From: Verrucomicrobiota bacterium
Lineage (GTDB): Bacteria; Verrucomicrobiota; Verrucomicrobiia; Limisphaerales; JADJPG01
Assembly: GCA_016713365.1 (NCBI GenBank)
Contig: JADJPG010000086.1
Coordinates: forward strand, 1 to 22,063
Length of the DNA stretch: 22,063 nt
Direction of reading: 5' to 3'
Shown here: positions 1 to 7,712 of the stretch, piece after piece
Layout: each line of letters starts with the position of its first letter
Numbering within the stretch: the first letter of the stretch is position 1
The notes under the pieces: model-generated
The model's database searches: none
What the model was told of the DNA's origin: nothing
What the model saw: the letters and a program-made list of their open reading frames with translations, nothing else
Translations under genes and position numbers: made by a program

Positions 1-331
1 CGAAGACCGGCGTGCCGGCCACCTCGGGCGGCTGAGGATGCACGATCTCCTTCATGTAATTGCCAAACTTCAGGTAATCACCGGTCCACGCCAACGACAC
101 GCGCATCAGGTCGGTGTCGTAGCAGATGAACGCGTTCGTGTCCTTGCCGAGCGCGACGACGACGCCTTTCATGGTCGTGTTTCCCTCAGGGAACTTCGCG
201 CGAATGGTGCCCGAGAACGTCGGTCCGCGATCCACGCCATCTGCCGGAGCAGCCTGGAGTGAAGCAGACGATTGAATCAGTAACAGCAGACCGCAGAGCG
301 ATCGGCCCAAGGAAACTCCGGATATTTTCAT
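1..331 (-). CDS. DUF6797-type PVC protein, N-terminal part
   Basis: The gene runs off the left edge, so only about 110 N-terminal residues are visible. They begin with a signal peptide (MKISG, then a hydrophobic stretch ending near LQAAPA). The exported part then has a DRGPTFSGTI segment, a KGVVVALG strand and a CYDTDLMRVSLAWTGDYLKF segment. That 'RGP..KG..ALG..C.DTDL.R...WTG' pattern matches, from memory, the DUF6797 domain at the N-terminus of large secreted Planctomycetes/Verrucomicrobia proteins, which often also carry cytochrome c or haem-binding domains. Any such C-terminal domain would lie outside the window, so a redox role is only inference. The start at 331 places the signal peptide directly at the N-terminus. 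An in-frame ATG at 343 is possible, and neither has a clear ribosome binding site. The upstream 344-616 stretch contains no gene. Confidence 0.65.
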   Translation of the reverse strand, partial: MKISGVSLGRSLCGLLLLIQSSASLQAAPADGVDRGPTFSGTIRAKFPEGNTTMKGVVVALGKDTNAFICYDTDLMRVSLAWTGDYLKFGNYMKEIVHPQPPEVAGTPVF

Positions 332-343
332 CGCAAGAAACAT

Positions 344-616
344 GTCAGCCAGCCATTGGAACGTGTTTAAGTGAGTCACTAGACGGCACTCGTCCCGCGG
401 CCATTCAGTCCATGTTTCCAGCAGAAATCATGGAACAGACAGACCGCGGAAAGACCGAACTGCACCGCAAGGCCCGCCTGATGTCCAATCGAAAATCCCC
501 AGACAGCGCGAGGCGGGTCTGTCATTTACATCCGGCCCGCCCCCAAGCAGGGTGAGCTGTCCGCAGAGAAACAACGATTCGGCGGGCCAGTCAACTCGGA
601 GCAGAAAGATACATCC
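344..616. other. intergenic region with a short hairpin
   Basis: This spacer separates the minus-strand DUF6797 gene from the plus-strand small protein and should hold divergent promoters, but I see no convincing -35/-10 pair. It contains an imperfect hairpin: 409-417 pairs with 425-434 (one bulged T at 428, 7-nt loop), bracketed by CCGCGG at 395-400 and 444-449. Open frames across it have no recognisable protein content. Confidence 0.4.
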
Positions 617-742
617 ATGGGCGACAAGTCCCCGAAAGCTAATCAGAAAAAGTCCACGCAGAAGCAGACCAAGACCAGCAGCGTTGCGCAAAAGAAGCAG
701 CAGGCCGTGGTTGCCAAGCAAAGCCAGACCAAGAAGAAGTAA
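617..742 (+). CDS. 41-residue lysine/glutamine-rich small protein
   Basis: A 41-residue ORF starting MGDKSPKANQKK and ending QTKKK. It is almost entirely K, Q, T, S and A, with no hydrophobic segment and no cysteine, so it is strongly basic and probably disordered. From memory, short proteins beginning MGDKSPK recur as conserved hypotheticals in several bacterial groups, and I know of no established function. Nucleic-acid binding is plausible from charge alone but is only inference. A 12-bp stem-loop terminator candidate starts 15 nt after the stop codon, supporting a real monocistronic unit. Longer frames in this stretch (for example 552-899 plus, 428-721 minus) are arginine-rich shadows of it. 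Confidence rests on the recognisable N-terminus and the terminator. Confidence 0.7.
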   Translation: MGDKSPKANQKKSTQKQTKTSSVAQKKQQAVVAKQSQTKKK

Positions 743-756
743 TCCGGCTCTCCCAC

Positions 757-796
757 ACTGTCTCCTCGCGATCGCGATCCCGGGGAGACAGTTTCT
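757..796 (+). terminator. putative intrinsic terminator of the small protein gene
   Basis: Bases 757-768 pair with 781-792 (one T-G wobble at 766/783), giving a 12-bp stem with a 12-nt loop. It is followed by a weak T run (TTTCT). The T run lies on the plus-strand side only, so it would terminate transcription from 617-742 rather than from the convergent mpg gene. Confidence 0.6.
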
Positions 797-831
797 GCGC
801 CCTCCCCTTCCCGCTCAATCGAATCACGGAT

Positions 832-1460
832 CTACCGTCGCGAGACGAATTCGTTTCCCGCCAGGTAGAATCTCAACTTCAAGTCCGCAGCTTTGGTAAG
901 GCCAATCCGGGTGGTTTCAACGATCGGGCCGCTAGCGGAAACTTCCCGGGCCCGGCGTGGATTCCCCGCCACAAAAACCGGAGAACCCACCGAGGACAGA
1001 TCAGCGCCATCCAGCTGACGATCAATCCCCAGCGCCGCGCAGAGTTTCGCCGGCCCATTCGTCAACTCGCGGAGTTTCCCGACGGGCCGCAATGCCTGCA
1101 TGCGGTCCACGCCGAAGAACAGGTTCAATCGCACGAATCAACACCGCCTCCGCCACGCCTTCGCGATGACACACCGCGTTGAAGCACCAATGATTGCCGT
1201 AGATGAAGTAAACATAGGCGCGCCCTGCCGGCCCGAACATCGCCGCGTTGCGCGCCGCTCTTCCCTTTGAAGCCGTGACACGCGGGATCGTTCGCCAGAT
1301 ACGCTTCGGTCTCGACGATGACTCCCCCACTCCAGCCATCCCCAGTGCGGCGGACCAGATAATGACCGAGAAGTTTCGGCGCCACCACCTGCGCGCTGGG
1401 CGAATAGAAACGCGCCGGCAGCGGACTCAGCGACGATGGATCGAGCTCACTCCGCGCCAC
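832..1460 (-). CDS. mpg: 3-methyladenine DNA glycosylase (AAG/Mpg), frameshifted
   Basis: This is an alkyladenine DNA glycosylase of the AAG/MPG family, which excises 3-methyladenine and related alkylated purines to start base excision repair. The protein is spread over three frames. Residues from the start through LLGHYLVRR, IVETEAYL and DPACHGFKG are in the first frame. ARNAAMFGPAGRAYVYFIYG, HWCFNAV and VAEAVLIRAIEP are in the second. RMQALRPVGKLRELTNGPAK and LCAALGID are in the third. Reconstructed length is about 209 residues, normal for the family. The junctions lie near 1261-1268 (one extra A in the AAAGGGAA context of the coding strand) and near 1113-1122 (one extra base in GTTCTTC). 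The ATG at 1460 overlaps the phrB stop by 14 nt, so the two repair genes are probably translationally coupled. The breaks are more likely assembly errors than true decay because every family motif remains intact. Confidence 0.85.
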
Positions 1461-2865
1461 CGCCGCCTTTCACCGCCTTGAACATCGCCAGGCATTTCGG
1501 CCGCTGCTCTTCGTGCAGAACGATGCGCGGCGGATACTTCGCCCGGGACGCCATCAGCGGATTCTCCCACGGCTGGTGAATCAAATCATCGGGGAACGCC
1601 GCGAGCTCAGGCACCCATTGCCGGACGAACTTCCCCTGCGCATCAAACTTTTCGCCCTGCGACACCGGATTGAAGATGCGGAAGTACGGCGCGGCATCCG
1701 TGCCCGTCCCGGCGCTCCACTGCCAGCCGCCGTTGTTCGCCGCCATGTCGCCATCGATCAGCTGCTTCATGAAATACATCTCCCCGCGCTGCCAGCTGAT
1801 GAGCAAATCCTTCGTCAGAAACATCGCCACAATCATGCGCAGACGGTTGTGCATATTGCCCGTCGCATTGAGGCAACGCATCGCGGCGTCCACGATCGGG
1901 TAGCCCGTCATACCCGCGCACCACGCCTTAAAGTGGTCTTCGTTGGTGCTCCATTCCAAACGATCATATTCCGGCCGAAACGCGCCCTTGGTGACGTGCG
2001 GGAAGTTCACGAGAATCTGAAGATAGAACTCGCGCCAGATCAGTTCGCTGAGCCAGACGTCGCAATTGCGCTGCTGATCCGGCGTCGCCTTCTCGCGTGC
2101 AGCCTTAAGTCGATTGTAGATCGTGCGCGGCCCGATGGTGCCGCAACGCAGGTGCGCCGAAAGCAGTGACGTCCCCTGCTCCGACGGAAAATTCCGCGAC
2201 TCGGCATAGCGGAACACCGGGCCCGCGAGGAACTGTTTCAACGTTTCCAGCGCTGCGTGCTCGCCCGGTTCCTGAACCGATTGCGTCAACGGATGTCCGA
2301 GAGCTGCTGGATCCAGCGGCAACTCGTCGGACGGAATCTGCGGAAGCTTTCCCTTCGCCGGTGACAACTTGGGATGAGCTGGAGCGACCGCGCGCGCCTT
2401 CCACGCTTTCGAATATGGCGTGAAGACCGTGAATGGATTACCCGCCTGCGTCAGAATCTCGCGTTCCTCCCAAGCCACGGCGTCCTTGAACACCTCGAAG
2501 CCCACGCCGATTCCGTTCAGCGCATTGAAGATCTTGTCATCACGCCGCAACGCATAGGGCTCGTAACGACGATTCGCGAAAACCGCCTGCACGCCGAGTT
2601 CCCTGGCAAGCGCCGGAATCACGTCCACCGACTTGCCTCGGCGAATGACGAGCGGATAGCCGAGCGCTTCCAGATTCTTACGCAGCGAATCCACCGAGCG
2701 CAGGAGAAACGCAGCCCGCGCGGCACCGACGTCCGGCCCGGTCTGCATCGCGTCCTCCAGCACGAAAACGGGAATCACCTGCTCGGCGCGACGGACTGCT
2801 TCGGACAACGCGGTGTTGTCCGTGACGCGCAGATCGCGCCGGAACCAGTGGATAACTTTCTTCAC
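1447..2865 (-). CDS. phrB: deoxyribodipyrimidine photo-lyase, class I CPD type
   Basis: An intact 472-residue flavoprotein that uses blue light to split cyclobutane pyrimidine dimers. The N-terminal photolyase alpha/beta domain starts with the hallmark WFRRDLRVTDN (residues 7-17). The C-terminal FAD-binding domain has WREFYLQIL, AWCAGMTGYPIVDAAMRCL and the family signature NNGGWQWSAGTGTDAAPYFR. Tryptophans expected for the FAD-reducing electron-transfer chain are visible in AWCAG, SWQRGE and GGWQW. Length and motifs fit class I photolyase. A cryptochrome-like role is less likely given the adjacent repair gene. The mpg start codon lies inside its 3' end, suggesting a two-gene repair operon. 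The start at 2865 (MKKVIHWF) puts the first beta strand immediately at the N-terminus. Confidence 0.95.
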   Translation of the reverse strand: MKKVIHWFRRDLRVTDNTALSEAVRRAEQVIPVFVLEDAMQTGPDVGAARAAFLLRSVDSLRKNLEALGYPLVIRRGKSVDVIPALARELGVQAVFANRRYEPYALRRDDKIFNALNGIGVGFEVFKDAVAWEEREILTQAGNPFTVFTPYSKAWKARAVAPAHPKLSPAKGKLPQIPSDELPLDPAALGHPLTQSVQEPGEHAALETLKQFLAGPVFRYAESRNFPSEQGTSLLSAHLRCGTIGPRTIYNRLKAAREKATPDQQRNCDVWLSELIWREFYLQILVNFPHVTKGAFRPEYDRLEWSTNEDHFKAWCAGMTGYPIVDAAMRCLNATGNMHNRLRMIVAMFLTKDLLISWQRGEMYFMKQLIDGDMAANNGGWQWSAGTGTDAAPYFRIFNPVSQGEKFDAQGKFVRQWVPELAAFPDDLIHQPWENPLMASRAKYPPRIVLHEEQRPKCLAMFKAVKGGGGAE

Positions 2866-2913
2866 GCGCGGAAGTTAGCAGGCGCGATCTGAATCGCAAA
2901 CGCTCGCGCCCGC

Positions 2914-3516
2914 TCAGTGTTCCTGAATCTCGATGCCCTTAAACCAGACACCGACATCCTGACTGCCGTGAACCTGCAGCGCGAACTTGCCCGCCGCGCG
3001 ACCGGGATCGTTGGTGAGCTTCGCGCTCGTGATGCCGTTCACCTTCACTTCGATGTCGCCCCCACGCGCAGTGACCGTCATCTCGTTCCACTCGCCGGGC
3101 TTGAACCACTTCTTCACGTCCGCCGGTTTCGGCTGCGAGACCCAGGAACGTCCGTTCGTTTCGTAGAGCCCGCCTGCATCTTTGTCTGGATCAATCTCCG
3201 CTTGAAAGCCCGTCACGCCGCTGAAGCCTTTTTCGGCGACGCGAAAGTAGAGTCCGCTGTTGCCCGCAACCGTTTTATATTTCACGCGTATGGTGAAATT
3301 CGTGTAGTCGCGATCACTGACAAGGTGGCCGAACTCCTTCTCCGATTTCACGTTTGTGGCACGAATCGCGCCGCCCTCGATCTTCCACTGGCCTTTCCCA
3401 ATCACATGCCAGCCATTGAACGATTTCCCATCCCACAGCGAACGCCACTCTGCGCCGGAGACGGGGAAGTTGGCGATGAACGCAAATGCGACCAGCAGCG
3501 AAAGAATGGATTTCAT
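2914..3516 (-). CDS. secreted DUF1080 (3-keto-disaccharide hydrolase-like) protein
   Basis: A roughly 200-residue exported protein. The start at 3516 (MKSILSLLVAFAF) gives a clean signal peptide ending near VSGA; an upstream frame extension to 3552 would put 12 residues in front of it and is rejected. The mature part opens with the DUF1080 pattern EWRSLWDGKSFNGWHV and continues with GQWKIEGGAIRA, NSGLYFRV and GEWNEMTVTARG. It ends in a jelly-roll-like strand series, VKVNGITSAKL through ALQVHG and VWFKGIEIQ. DUF1080 domains have a concanavalin-like fold and are abundant in Verrucomicrobia and Planctomycetes, where some act on 3-keto-glycosides. The substrate cannot be read from sequence. The gene is 76 nt downstream of the TPR/SH3 gene on the same strand, but any functional link is unclear. 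Confidence 0.88.
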   Translation of the reverse strand: MKSILSLLVAFAFIANFPVSGAEWRSLWDGKSFNGWHVIGKGQWKIEGGAIRATNVKSEKEFGHLVSDRDYTNFTIRVKYKTVAGNSGLYFRVAEKGFSGVTGFQAEIDPDKDAGGLYETNGRSWVSQPKPADVKKWFKPGEWNEMTVTARGGDIEVKVNGITSAKLTNDPGRAAGKFALQVHGSQDVGVWFKGIEIQEH

Positions 3517-3592
3517 GGGCCAAGTATGGCGAAGGAGTTGTGCCGGCATCAAGTCCAGCGAGCATTACGCAAACGAAGCCGAGGCTGAAGAT

Positions 3593-4393
3593 TCACGAAC
3601 CCGACTTGCCGCTGTGCGTCTGCCCCAATTGAACAATCTGATCGTTCTTCAACCAGCCTGCGCGGCCAGACGAATCGCGAACTTGAACCCAGGATTGCCT
3701 AGCGTCACCTATGGAAAGTTCCTTGCGGTCAAGAATCTCAACTTCCACGCCGTCGCGCCATTGGTGTAACACCTTGGCTTCCTCAAGCGGACCGCTGCGC
3801 ACGATCACCTCCGGCACGCACACTACGGCCTCAGCGCGATTTAGTTGAGATGCTGCGGCGGCGACACAACCAGCAAGGACGACAGTAACCACCCCGGCAG
3901 TCGCCGTGTAGCCGCTCACCGCGCCGTGCCACGTCGGGCGCCATTCACGCGCGGCGAGAAGGAGCATCCAGATCCAGAACGCAATCGCCGCCAGCATCGT
4001 CCACTCGTTCACCGTCAACGCCGAAAGCGCACGCCCCCATAGGGAACCCGGCGCCGCCTCGCTGCCCGTCACTTTCTTCCGGGCAAACTGAAGGTTGAAG
4101 CGGACATTCGGATCGCGCGGGGCGAGCCGTTCCGCTTCGCGATACGCCGCGATTGCCCGGCCAGTCTGTCCGGCTTTGAACCACGCGTTCCCGAGATTGT
4201 AGCGAAGGGTTGGCGAACCCGGAGCAGCTTCAATCTGTTTTGCGTAAGCGGCGGCTGCTTCGGCGAATCGTCCTTGCTCGTACAATTTGTTCGCACCGTC
4301 AAAGGAGACGGCGACGTCCGCACCGTGCAACGTCGCGATGCAGAGCGCAAAGAACGACAGAGCCCACACAACTTTTCGCGCCAGGCAGTTCAT
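3593..4393 (-). CDS. TPR and SH3-domain membrane protein, BatC/BatE-like
   Basis: A 266-residue protein. Order: signal/anchor segment (1-24); TPR repeats at about 29-104 (ANKLYEQGRFAEAAAAY and YNLGNAWFKAGQTGRAIAAY are canonical); hydrophobic helix 131-148; second helix about 163-183; bacterial SH3-like region about 187-255 (VRSGPLEEAKVLHQW, then WVQVRDSSGRAGWL). The TPR-TM-TM-SH3 arrangement resembles the BatE protein of Bacteroides aerotolerance operons. Its ATG overlaps the batD stop codon in an ATGA quadruplet, so it is almost certainly co-translated with BatD. It probably forms an inner-membrane scaffold with an extracytoplasmic SH3 domain. The MoxR, DUF58 and VWA partners expected in a complete bat operon are not in this window. 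Confidence 0.8.
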   Translation of the reverse strand: MNCLARKVVWALSFFALCIATLHGADVAVSFDGANKLYEQGRFAEAAAAYAKQIEAAPGSPTLRYNLGNAWFKAGQTGRAIAAYREAERLAPRDPNVRFNLQFARKKVTGSEAAPGSLWGRALSALTVNEWTMLAAIAFWIWMLLLAAREWRPTWHGAVSGYTATAGVVTVVLAGCVAAAASQLNRAEAVVCVPEVIVRSGPLEEAKVLHQWRDGVEVEILDRKELSIGDARQSWVQVRDSSGRAGWLKNDQIVQLGQTHSGKSGS

Positions 4394-6204
4394 GCGGACA
4401 CCTTCTGAAGTTCAGCCAGCACGGCTTCGAGTTTCGGAATCAGCGCCGCCAGCTCATGACTGCTTTGGGTTGGAGCGTAGCGGGCGGCATTACAGGTCTG
4501 GAACAGCTCATGAAGCGTGTGCACGCCCGCATCCGACATTCCCCGTCCCCGCAAACGCTCATCGATCACCGCTTCGGTAATCGCCGACGCCGGCAAATCA
4601 AGGCGCTCACCCATCTGTTCCTGCATCAAGCGGAAGAGCAGCGCGAAAAACTCGATCGAACGTCGCGCTTCGGCGTGAGCGCGCAGATCCCTCAAGCCAT
4701 CGCGCATCCGCTGCGCAACCTCTCGTTGACGCCGGAGGCGCGGATTGTTCGCGAGCGACTCGGTGCGTTTGCGCTTAATCAACAGTGCGAGCCAGAGGAC
4801 CAATGGAATCCCCTGCAATCCAAGAAACGCGGGACGCAGGTAGAGCGGAGTGAGCGAACCCGCCGAGTCGTCGAGGCGCGGGCGAATGTGAACGATGTCG
4901 TCCGCGACCGGCGCTTGTTCGCCAGCGGCTGAATTGGTCAACGTCGGTAACGGCGGAGCGGCCACGCCGGTGGCGCGAACGCTCAGCGGGATCGTCGGGC
5001 CGGTCAAGGTCCGGTAGCTCCGCGTCGTGGTATCGAAAAAGCTGAACTTGAACGGCGGAAGCACGTTCACTTCATGATTCTGCGGAATGACCACCTGCTC
5101 GAAGCTCTTCGATCCGACGAGCCCGAGTTCATCGGTGGTTTCGACCGTGGAGGTCGGCGGGTAGGTGTTGAAGTCGCGCCAATGCGTCTGGGCTGGGAAA
5201 AGGATGGAATCGATCGGTCCACGACCGGTGATCTTTGCGCGGATGGTAATCGGATCGCCGACGCCGAGATTGGTCGGACCAGCGGTGACCGACAGCTGGT
5301 AGTTGCCGATGGCGCCATTGAAACCTTCCGGCACGTTCTGGGTCGGTAGCGGCAGAACCTTCATCCGCACCACGTCGCTGGTTATGGTGGTCGGCCGCTG
5401 TTGAAACTGTGGTCCACCAAAGAACGATTCAAACGGATCGCGGCTCTGCCGCCGGTTCGTGATCGGAATAAGGACCGTAAGATTGTCTTCGACCGGGCCA
5501 AGGGTGAGGTCGCCACTGCGCGCGGCGGACGCGGCAAGCTTGAACACGGCGAGGTTGTAGATCGTTCCACCAATCTGAGTTCTGGTCTGCGCCGGCTTCG
5601 GCATCGCGCCCATCGAGAAGCCCTCCGCCTGCAACTGCGGCATGCGAATGTCCTGAGCGTTCTGCCAGTAGAGATGAATCTCCACCGGGAACGGCTCGCC
5701 GACGAAGACTTCGGTTTTCGGCACAATCAGCCGCAGAAACGCGAGGTTGGAAATTGTGTTCGCCTGGTTCTGCGCTGCGGCGCTCGTGGGAATAATCTTC
5801 AACGTCAGTGGCTGCGAGGTGACGGACTTCCCACCGATCGGAACGGCCATCGGCGGAATCGTCACGTCGCCCACCGTCTGCGCGATGAGCGTGTAGCTGT
5901 AAGTTTGCCGGGCGGTCTGCTGTCCGTTGGCAAACGTATACGAAGATGATTGGTTCACGCCCGGGGCGACGGCGACGTTCCGAATCTGAGGCAACTGCGG
6001 AGCTCCGCCCGGACCGCCGCCCTCGAAAATCAAACTGAGCGTCACCGTCTCGCCGACGGGAACGACATTGCGATCCAGCGCCGCCGTGAACGACGGAGCC
6101 GCCGTTGACGCGACGGCAATCAGCGCCGCGAAAATCGTGACGAAGAACATCGTCCAACGCGGACGATGCCAGTCAGCCTTCCCGATCATCTCTAATCGAT
6201 TCAT
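4390..6204 (-). CDS. batD: BatD-like (oxygen tolerance) membrane protein
   Basis: A 604-residue protein. It has an N-terminal signal/anchor (MFFVTIFAALIAVASTA), then a long extracytoplasmic region of repeated beta domains. The first opens FTAALDRNVVPVGETVTLSL, and later ones carry PKTEVFVGEPFPVEIHLYW and GPTNLGVGDPITIRAKI. A C-terminal transmembrane helix (about PAFLGLQGIPLVLWLALLIK) leads into a basic cytoplasmic helical tail. This is the BatD family layout (PF13584-like). BatD proteins occur with MoxR AAA+ and VWA proteins and were named after Bacteroides aerotolerance; the molecular function remains unsettled. The frame is open to a GTG at 6285, but the ATG at 6204 (MNRLEMIGKADWH) puts the signal near the start. 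It couples by ATGA to the downstream TPR/SH3 gene. It begins 85 nt after the XylR-like gene on the same strand, so read-through is possible. Confidence 0.88.
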   Translation of the reverse strand: MNRLEMIGKADWHRPRWTMFFVTIFAALIAVASTAAPSFTAALDRNVVPVGETVTLSLIFEGGGPGGAPQLPQIRNVAVAPGVNQSSSYTFANGQQTARQTYSYTLIAQTVGDVTIPPMAVPIGGKSVTSQPLTLKIIPTSAAAQNQANTISNLAFLRLIVPKTEVFVGEPFPVEIHLYWQNAQDIRMPQLQAEGFSMGAMPKPAQTRTQIGGTIYNLAVFKLAASAARSGDLTLGPVEDNLTVLIPITNRRQSRDPFESFFGGPQFQQRPTTITSDVVRMKVLPLPTQNVPEGFNGAIGNYQLSVTAGPTNLGVGDPITIRAKITGRGPIDSILFPAQTHWRDFNTYPPTSTVETTDELGLVGSKSFEQVVIPQNHEVNVLPPFKFSFFDTTTRSYRTLTGPTIPLSVRATGVAAPPLPTLTNSAAGEQAPVADDIVHIRPRLDDSAGSLTPLYLRPAFLGLQGIPLVLWLALLIKRKRTESLANNPRLRRQREVAQRMRDGLRDLRAHAEARRSIEFFALLFRLMQEQMGERLDLPASAITEAVIDERLRGRGMSDAGVHTLHELFQTCNAARYAPTQSSHELAALIPKLEAVLAELQKVSA

Positions 6205-6288
6205 GCTCTTCGACTCTAGGACGGAGAGAGTTGCGCAGTTCTTTAGCATGGGGCAAGCGGAGAAGTCTGCGGCGGAGTCATTCACGAC

Positions 6289-7473
6289 TCAGCGAGATTC
6301 GACGGCACCACCTCGTGGTGCATGAAATTTGGCGGCGTATTCGCGCAGGGAAACTCCGGCGTAGCGCTCGAAAATCGCGCTCATCTGTCGCGTGCTGCTG
6401 AATCCACAATCGTGGGCGACCTGCTTCAGGCGCAGCTTGCGTGGCTCGGCGAGCAGGCCCTTGGCCTTCTTCACGCGCGCCTGGCTGATGTAAGCGTGGG
6501 GCGAGGTGTGCAGCTTCTTCTTGAACGCCATTTCCAACCAACGACGCGAGACATCGATGTGGCTGAGAATATCCTCCACACCGATGGATTGGCCGATGTG
6601 CTGGTGAATGTAACGGACGGCCTGCCCAAGGACTTCGTTGTCCGCCACGGCCACGGTGTTCGTCGAAGCACGTTCCACCACGCCTTCGGGCGGGAAGAGA
6701 ATGTCCTTCTGCGGAGGCGGCTCTCCTTGAATCAACCGGTCGAGCAAAGCAGCGGCTTCAAATCCAATCTTCTCCCCGGGCCGCGCGACGCTGGTGAGCG
6801 GCGGGTCACAAAACTCGCAGCTCTGGATGTCGTTGTTGAAACCAATCACCGCGACATCTTCCGGCACCCGGAGGCCAATGCGCCGGCAGGCCTGAACAAC
6901 CATCACCGCTCTTGGATCATGCGACGCCATGATGCCCACGGGCAGTTCGAGGGATTTCAACCACTTCGCGAGCGCATCCCGATCATGCTGCCACGGACGC
7001 GCCACACCGAAGGTCGCCGCGTCTTCATACACGCGGCAGCGGGCGCCGTGACGTTCCACGCGGGAACGAAAGCCTTCCAAACACGAGCGTGCGAAGAAGG
7101 TGTCCTTCAGCCCGTAAAACGCGAATCGTTCGAAACCACGATTCAAGAGATGCTCAGCCGCGAGTTCGCCAGCGCGTTCATAGTCGACTCGCACGCGTGG
7201 CAGGCCGGGATCGGGAATCGCCCCGGAGAGATTCACCACGGGACACGACAGATTCTTTACCACCCCGAGATCCGCCGGCGCGCTGACCATGCCAATGACA
7301 CCATCGCTATCCTACCCCGCGAGCGAACCGACAGGAATCGAGTGCGTCTCAGGGCTCGTCATGAAGTCCCACTCCGCGTGCAGCTGCCCGTAGGAATGAA
7401 TGCTATGAACCACTTCCTCCAAATGAGGAACACCCAAGGGAAGCGCTAAGGCAATACGTCTCGTCGCTGGCAT
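6289..7473 (-). CDS. XylR-type AraC-family regulator, in-frame stop codon
   Basis: A transcription regulator with a LacI/periplasmic-binding-like sensor domain (about residues 1-270) and a C-terminal double helix-turn-helix of the AraC family (about 285-385). Sensor landmarks are VRVDYERAGELAAEHLLNRG, ERFAFYGLKD, GIMASHDPRA and VPEDVAVIGFNND. The HTH part has SIGVEDILSHIDVSRRWLEM and LKQVAHDCGFSSTRQMSAIF. This architecture belongs to XylR-like sugar-responsive regulators, common in Verrucomicrobia. Start at 7473 (MPATRRIALALPLGV) with an upstream GGAG 9 nt away. A TAG at 7312-7314 interrupts the reading frame without a frame change: the sequence reads SLAG, stop, DSDGVIGMVSAP. Homologues usually carry an aromatic residue such as Trp at this point, so a TGG-to-TAG change is the simplest explanation. 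The gene is divergent from the secreted protein at 7713, its probable target. The ligand is unknown. Confidence 0.85.
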
Positions 7474-7712
7474 ACACAGTTTCTCCGAATCAACCCATCT
7501 CAGCCGTCGGGTTGCGGTGAACCGCCGCTCACCGCTCCGTCTTGCGCAATTCAAGCTGCGCAATGATGCAACATTTTGCGCAAACGTCCAGTTGTCCGCA
7601 AATCCATTTTCAGCGAACGTGGTCCGAACCCAGACAAACACAGACTCGACTTATGTAGTTCCAGTCCAGAGCACTCACATGGATTTTTTTCCTCATCTCA
7701 ACCCCAACAACT
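7474..7712. promoter_or_regulatory. divergent regulatory region between XylR-like gene and secreted protein
   Basis: A 239-bp spacer between two divergent starts, so both promoters should lie here. It has no credible coding content; the 7517-7729 plus frame has no signal or domain. Its one clear structure is the TGCGCA array listed separately. I could not pick a confident -35/-10 pair. Confidence 0.5.
7542..7584. promoter_or_regulatory. three TGCGCA palindromes, candidate operator array
   Basis: TTGCGCAA lies at 7542-7549, TGCGCAA at 7557-7563 and TTTGCGCAAA at 7575-7584. The TGCGCA centres are 14 and 20 bp apart. Three copies of a 6-bp palindrome in 43 bp, within the divergent spacer next to a DNA-binding regulator, suggest binding sites for the XylR-like protein or another dimeric factor. 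A related TCCGCAAA follows near 7597. That this regulator binds them is inference. Confidence 0.45.

Noticed and set aside
6322..7449. Open frame of 375 codons on the plus strand opposite the XylR-like gene
   Set aside because: It is the complement of a gene with clear family motifs. It has no recognisable domain, and long antisense frames are expected at this GC content.
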